Below, in pieces: positions 61,701 to 64,000 of a stretch of 64,000 nucleotides of DNA. Both the position numbers and the translations under genes were made by a program. Location: the NCBI GenBank assembly GCA_950295325.1, contig OX485805.1, positions 6,512,501-6,576,500 on the forward strand, in the 5' to 3' direction. The notes under the pieces were generated by a model. It was not told where the DNA came from. It did not search any database and worked only from the letters and a program-made list of their open reading frames with translations. This DNA comes from Polytrichum commune (lineage: Eukaryota; Streptophyta; Polytrichopsida; Polytrichales; Polytrichaceae). Each line of letters opens with the position of its first letter. Positions within the stretch are counted from its first letter, which is position 1.

Positions 61701-64000
61701 CAACTGCTGCAAACATCTTTGCCCTCGCTTGACCGGCAACATCCACAGGCACAATGTTCACAACCTTCATACCCAGAGCCTGCAAGTAGAATACGAGCAA
61801 TCTATGAATGAGGTGTCCACATGCATGTTGAAAAGGCATTAAAAAAAAGAAAAAAAAAGAATGGGGAAATTGTTGGATAGTACTTACATGTGCCACAATA
61901 TGGGCCTTGTTTCCTCCACAAATATTTAAGAAAAATGTCCCCTCCAGACATGAAGGTTTGATGATGTCAATGTACGTCTGCATCCTCAACTCACCATTGA
62001 AAATGCTCCTTGACCCCTCATTGACATACGCCCTCTTCACTGAATATCTCCTATATCGCTTCGGGTCATGCATATTCAACATCTTCCGACCACCGCAAAT
62101 CCGCACAGCAACCTCTGAGGTAGACTCACCTTTGTTGGGAAAAATGCAAGTCGTGACCCTGAGAACACTCTCCTCGAAGAAGTTGTCACGTGATGCAATC
62201 TTTTCCTCGTTGCAACCATGGTAGAAGGCTTCGCAAAATCTGACATTGGAGGGGAGGAATGTCTTCAAAAGAGTGTGGACGAAGTGTCGATCTGGACACT
62301 CAGAAACCACTGTCCACAATTGAGGGGCTTCTAAAATACCAGGCATATCCTGACGAATACCTCGGAGCGTGCCTTCAATCACTTCTTTGATGTGCACGGG
62401 ACTATCGACTCCCGCCTGGCGTCTGGGAAGAAACCTTGTGTCCAAAAGAGCATGAGTAATTGGGCCCAAATTTTCACCACCTCCATTGCAATGGTAGTCG
62501 TTGTCTATGGTCAACAAAACATGCTCTTCAGATACGTCACTGATGGTAGTGACTAGGATATTGTTGACTCCCTCCTTGAACCGTGCAGGAACAGGCACTT
62601 TTTTCTTCGCTGGATTCAATGCGGCAGCAAGGTAATCGACTCCCAACAAATCCAAAAGCCGTTCTCTTTGTAATCGGCCGAAATTCTTCCTCTCCTTCCA
62701 CGCTTTCCATTCCTCCCGGTCAATGGTCCTCTTCTGGTCTTGTTGAACAAGAAAACGAGGGATAGGGTTGAGACACTCTGCCATTGCAATGTATGTCTCA
62801 TTTTTCTTTTTCCTATTCAGCGCCCAATCCCCAATAGTTTTCAACGTGTGCCTAGGGTACTTGTCACCTTCTTGTATGACCAGGCACTGATCTGCCGCCA
62901 TATCAAGCTCTTCCTCTGTCAAGCCGCGAGCGTGCTTCAAATCGTTCTTCACAACGCTCTTTGGCTTATACCCCTTCTTGTCCTTGACGAGTCCGAGGGT
63001 GGTCTTGTCTATATACTCACCCCTCTCGAACTCCAAAAATATCCGCTCCCACTTGGCCCATAGCGCATCATGCAGCGCCGGGAACACGTGCTCCATTATC
63101 AAATTGGACTCTTTTTCCACACGGAAGGTCCACAATAGGCAAGTCAAGAAGTCCTGCAAATAGACATTATACATTTGAATGAGAACAATCAGGTATCCAC
63201 ATATCCATAACATATGCATGTCAATAACATATCCACTTCGATTTGTAGAATTTAGACACATGAGAACGGCGACTCCCCCACGGGCGAACGCCCGTGGGGG
63301 AGCCACTCTCAAGCTTCCTGTTGCAAGCATAATATTGAATTTAAAATTAAAGTATGGGAAGATACCTTCCAATTCTTGAAGGCTTCAGAGTTGCTTGCAG
63401 TGGCTCGCACAGTTCGAGCTGGCCTTCCTCGTCTTATCCATGTCTTCCTAGCGTGCTGTATACACTCAACCCATGATGGAAAGTGCTTTCTATATTCACT
63501 ATCCAGGTTGAGAACGCCAGAGAGGTGGAACAACGGGTCATCATCGCCCTCGGGGGCCCACACGACATTGCATGGCCACTTGGAGAAGAATTCTTTCACT
63601 TCATCTGTGCTGCTCGGATCATTAACGTACTCTAAGCATGCAGCCAACGTGTATTGTCCATTCACAACGTGAAAGGAACTGTCTCGAATTTCGTCAAAGC
63701 TGATGGGCTTGCGCCTTCTATCTGCAGGAACAATTGTGAGGAAGTTTGGGTAGTTCTTTGGTATGAATGCATAGTTAAACAACCATGTCTTCATTTCCTT
63801 CAAGTGCGCCTCCGATATCGGCCTACAATTATAACCTGCATCTCCACGCTCTATGTTGAATATGCTCACGAATCCAGAGACTCCTTTTCCAAAAATCCAC
63901 ACCCTATTGTACTTATTCTTGAACAGCTCCATATCCATTAGCCTGTCCCCGACGGATTTGTCTGGGGGCCCACTCTTGGACTTCTTAGGAATCTTCTCCA
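58764..64000 (-). CDS. ParB-like / FCP1-type HAD fusion protein, 5' end beyond window
   Basis: Model complement(join(58764..59525, 59685..59716, 59925..61779, 61888..63153, 63366..>64000)); all phases agree, about 1515 residues visible, TAG at 58764. Residues ~43-145 (CRPISEAHLKEMKTWL, SSFHVVNGQYTLAACLEYV) resemble a ParB/sulfiredoxin-like fold. ~610-660 (EGTFFLNICGGNKAHIVAH, ALGMKVVNIVPVD) faintly recall a Rossmann methyltransferase. Then an E/D-rich run, four 18-residue repeats around HGRSPV, and a basic run SRKKVKATRKGRKSLR. The last exon holds an FCP1/SCP-type HAD domain: KIWLVLDVNGILV, VVWSSKLLKNL, TTLLVDDSPFKCIANPPGS. The usual DxD is D-V-N, as in a plant HAD subgroup, so phosphatase activity is uncertain. 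The 32-nt microexon supplies QLTEEQLPPT. Start not in window. Confidence 0.75.
59771..59788. repeat. 18-bp palindrome, copy 6 (intronic)
   Basis: CACGGGCGTTCGCCCGTG, perfect arms. Complementarity extends three more bases each side (59768-59791). In the intron 59717-59924. Confidence 0.95.
59870..59887. repeat. 18-bp palindrome, copy 7 (intronic)
   Basis: CACGGGCGTTCGCCCGTG, perfect arms, with two further paired bases each side. In the same intron as copy 6, 99 bp away. Confidence 0.95.
61255..61272. repeat. 18-bp palindrome, copy 8 (exonic)
   Basis: CACGGGCGATCGCCCGTG, perfect. In the minus-strand frame it reads H-G-R-S-P-V. Confidence 0.95.
61309..61326. repeat. 18-bp palindrome, copy 9 (exonic)
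   Basis: CACGGGTGATCGCCCGTG, 54 bp from copy 8; H-G-R-S-P-V in frame. Confidence 0.95.
61363..61380. repeat. 18-bp palindrome, copy 10 (exonic)
   Basis: CACGGGAAATCGCCCGTG, 54 bp from copy 9; reads H-G-R-F-P-V, the least palindromic exonic copy. Confidence 0.9.
61417..61434. repeat. 18-bp palindrome, copy 11 (exonic)
   Basis: CACGGGCGATCGCCCGTG, perfect; 54 bp from copy 10; H-G-R-S-P-V in frame. Confidence 0.95.
61780..61887 (-). other. Intron of the ParB-like/FCP1-type gene
   Basis: 108 bp, donor GTAAGT, acceptor TTGCAG, carrying a long pyrimidine run before the acceptor. Phase 0 (IVAH|ALGM). Contains no palindrome. Confidence 0.85.
63154..63365 (-). other. Palindrome-bearing intron of the ParB-like/FCP1-type gene
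   Basis: 212 bp, donor GTATCT, acceptor TTGCAG, phase 0 (FKNWK|DFLTC). Holds the longest palindrome at 63273-63302. Confidence 0.85.
63279..63296. repeat. 18-bp palindrome, copy 12 (intronic, longest)
   Basis: CACGGGCGAACGCCCGTG. Complementarity extends to 63273-63302, giving 14-bp arms around an AA centre. Confidence 0.95.

Noticed and set aside
61203-61842. Plus-strand frames of up to 202 codons with RAIARGG-like repeats.
   Set aside because: They are the antisense of the minus-strand exon. The repeats are the palindrome read out of phase.

Overview
The window looks like nuclear DNA of a land plant. Genes have many GT-AG introns, intergenic stretches are long, AT-rich and full of short inverted-repeat elements (MITEs), and the recognisable genes are plant families (a DUF1421 protein and a vacuolar-type amino acid transporter). 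Moderate intron sizes and an FCP1-type protein with a D-V-N-G motif suggest a non-seed plant, perhaps a moss, but the species cannot be read from the sequence. No rRNA, tRNA or CRISPR array was seen.

Layout. 1-3.46 kb (+): the 3' part of a DUF1421 gene whose first intron is a degenerate tandem repeat. 3.5-19.2 kb: intergenic, with two PIF/Harbinger-like MITEs (4205-4645 and 12311-12824, TTA and TAA target duplications) and a 1355-bp near-complete inverted repeat (13291-14645) flanked by a perfect 9-bp duplication, as expected of a Mutator-like foldback element. 19.97-26.7 kb (+): a complete 12-exon, 482-residue amino acid transporter of the AVT/AAAP type. One of its exons was recently duplicated in tandem, and its 3' flank has grown into a ~138-bp minisatellite. 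27.5-36.7 kb: intergenic, dense in MITE families. 36.75-42.6 kb (-): a gene for a low-complexity protein of about 688 residues that I do not recognise, with a GC-rich non-coding first exon. 42.6-57.1 kb: more MITEs, a LINE 3'-end fragment and a possible hAT fragment. 57.1-64 kb (-): a large gene, open at the window edge, with a ParB/sulfiredoxin-like N-terminal segment, an acidic/basic middle and a C-terminal FCP1-type HAD domain, followed by the 3' exons of an unidentified gene.

The most unusual signal is in the last 7 kb. An 18-bp near-perfect palindrome, consensus CACGGGYG-NN-CGCCCGTG, occurs 12 times between 57.1 and 63.3 kb and was not found in the other 57 kb. Copies lie in introns, in flanking DNA and, four times, in frame inside an exon, where they form the core of an 18-residue (54-bp) tandem repeat reading H-G-R-S/F-P-V. 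This behaves like a mobile or self-propagating palindrome tolerated in coding and non-coding sequence. It may or may not be connected to the ParB-like domain encoded by the same gene.

All exon joins were built by hand from splice signals and reading-frame continuity. No database search was run, so family names rest on motif recognition.
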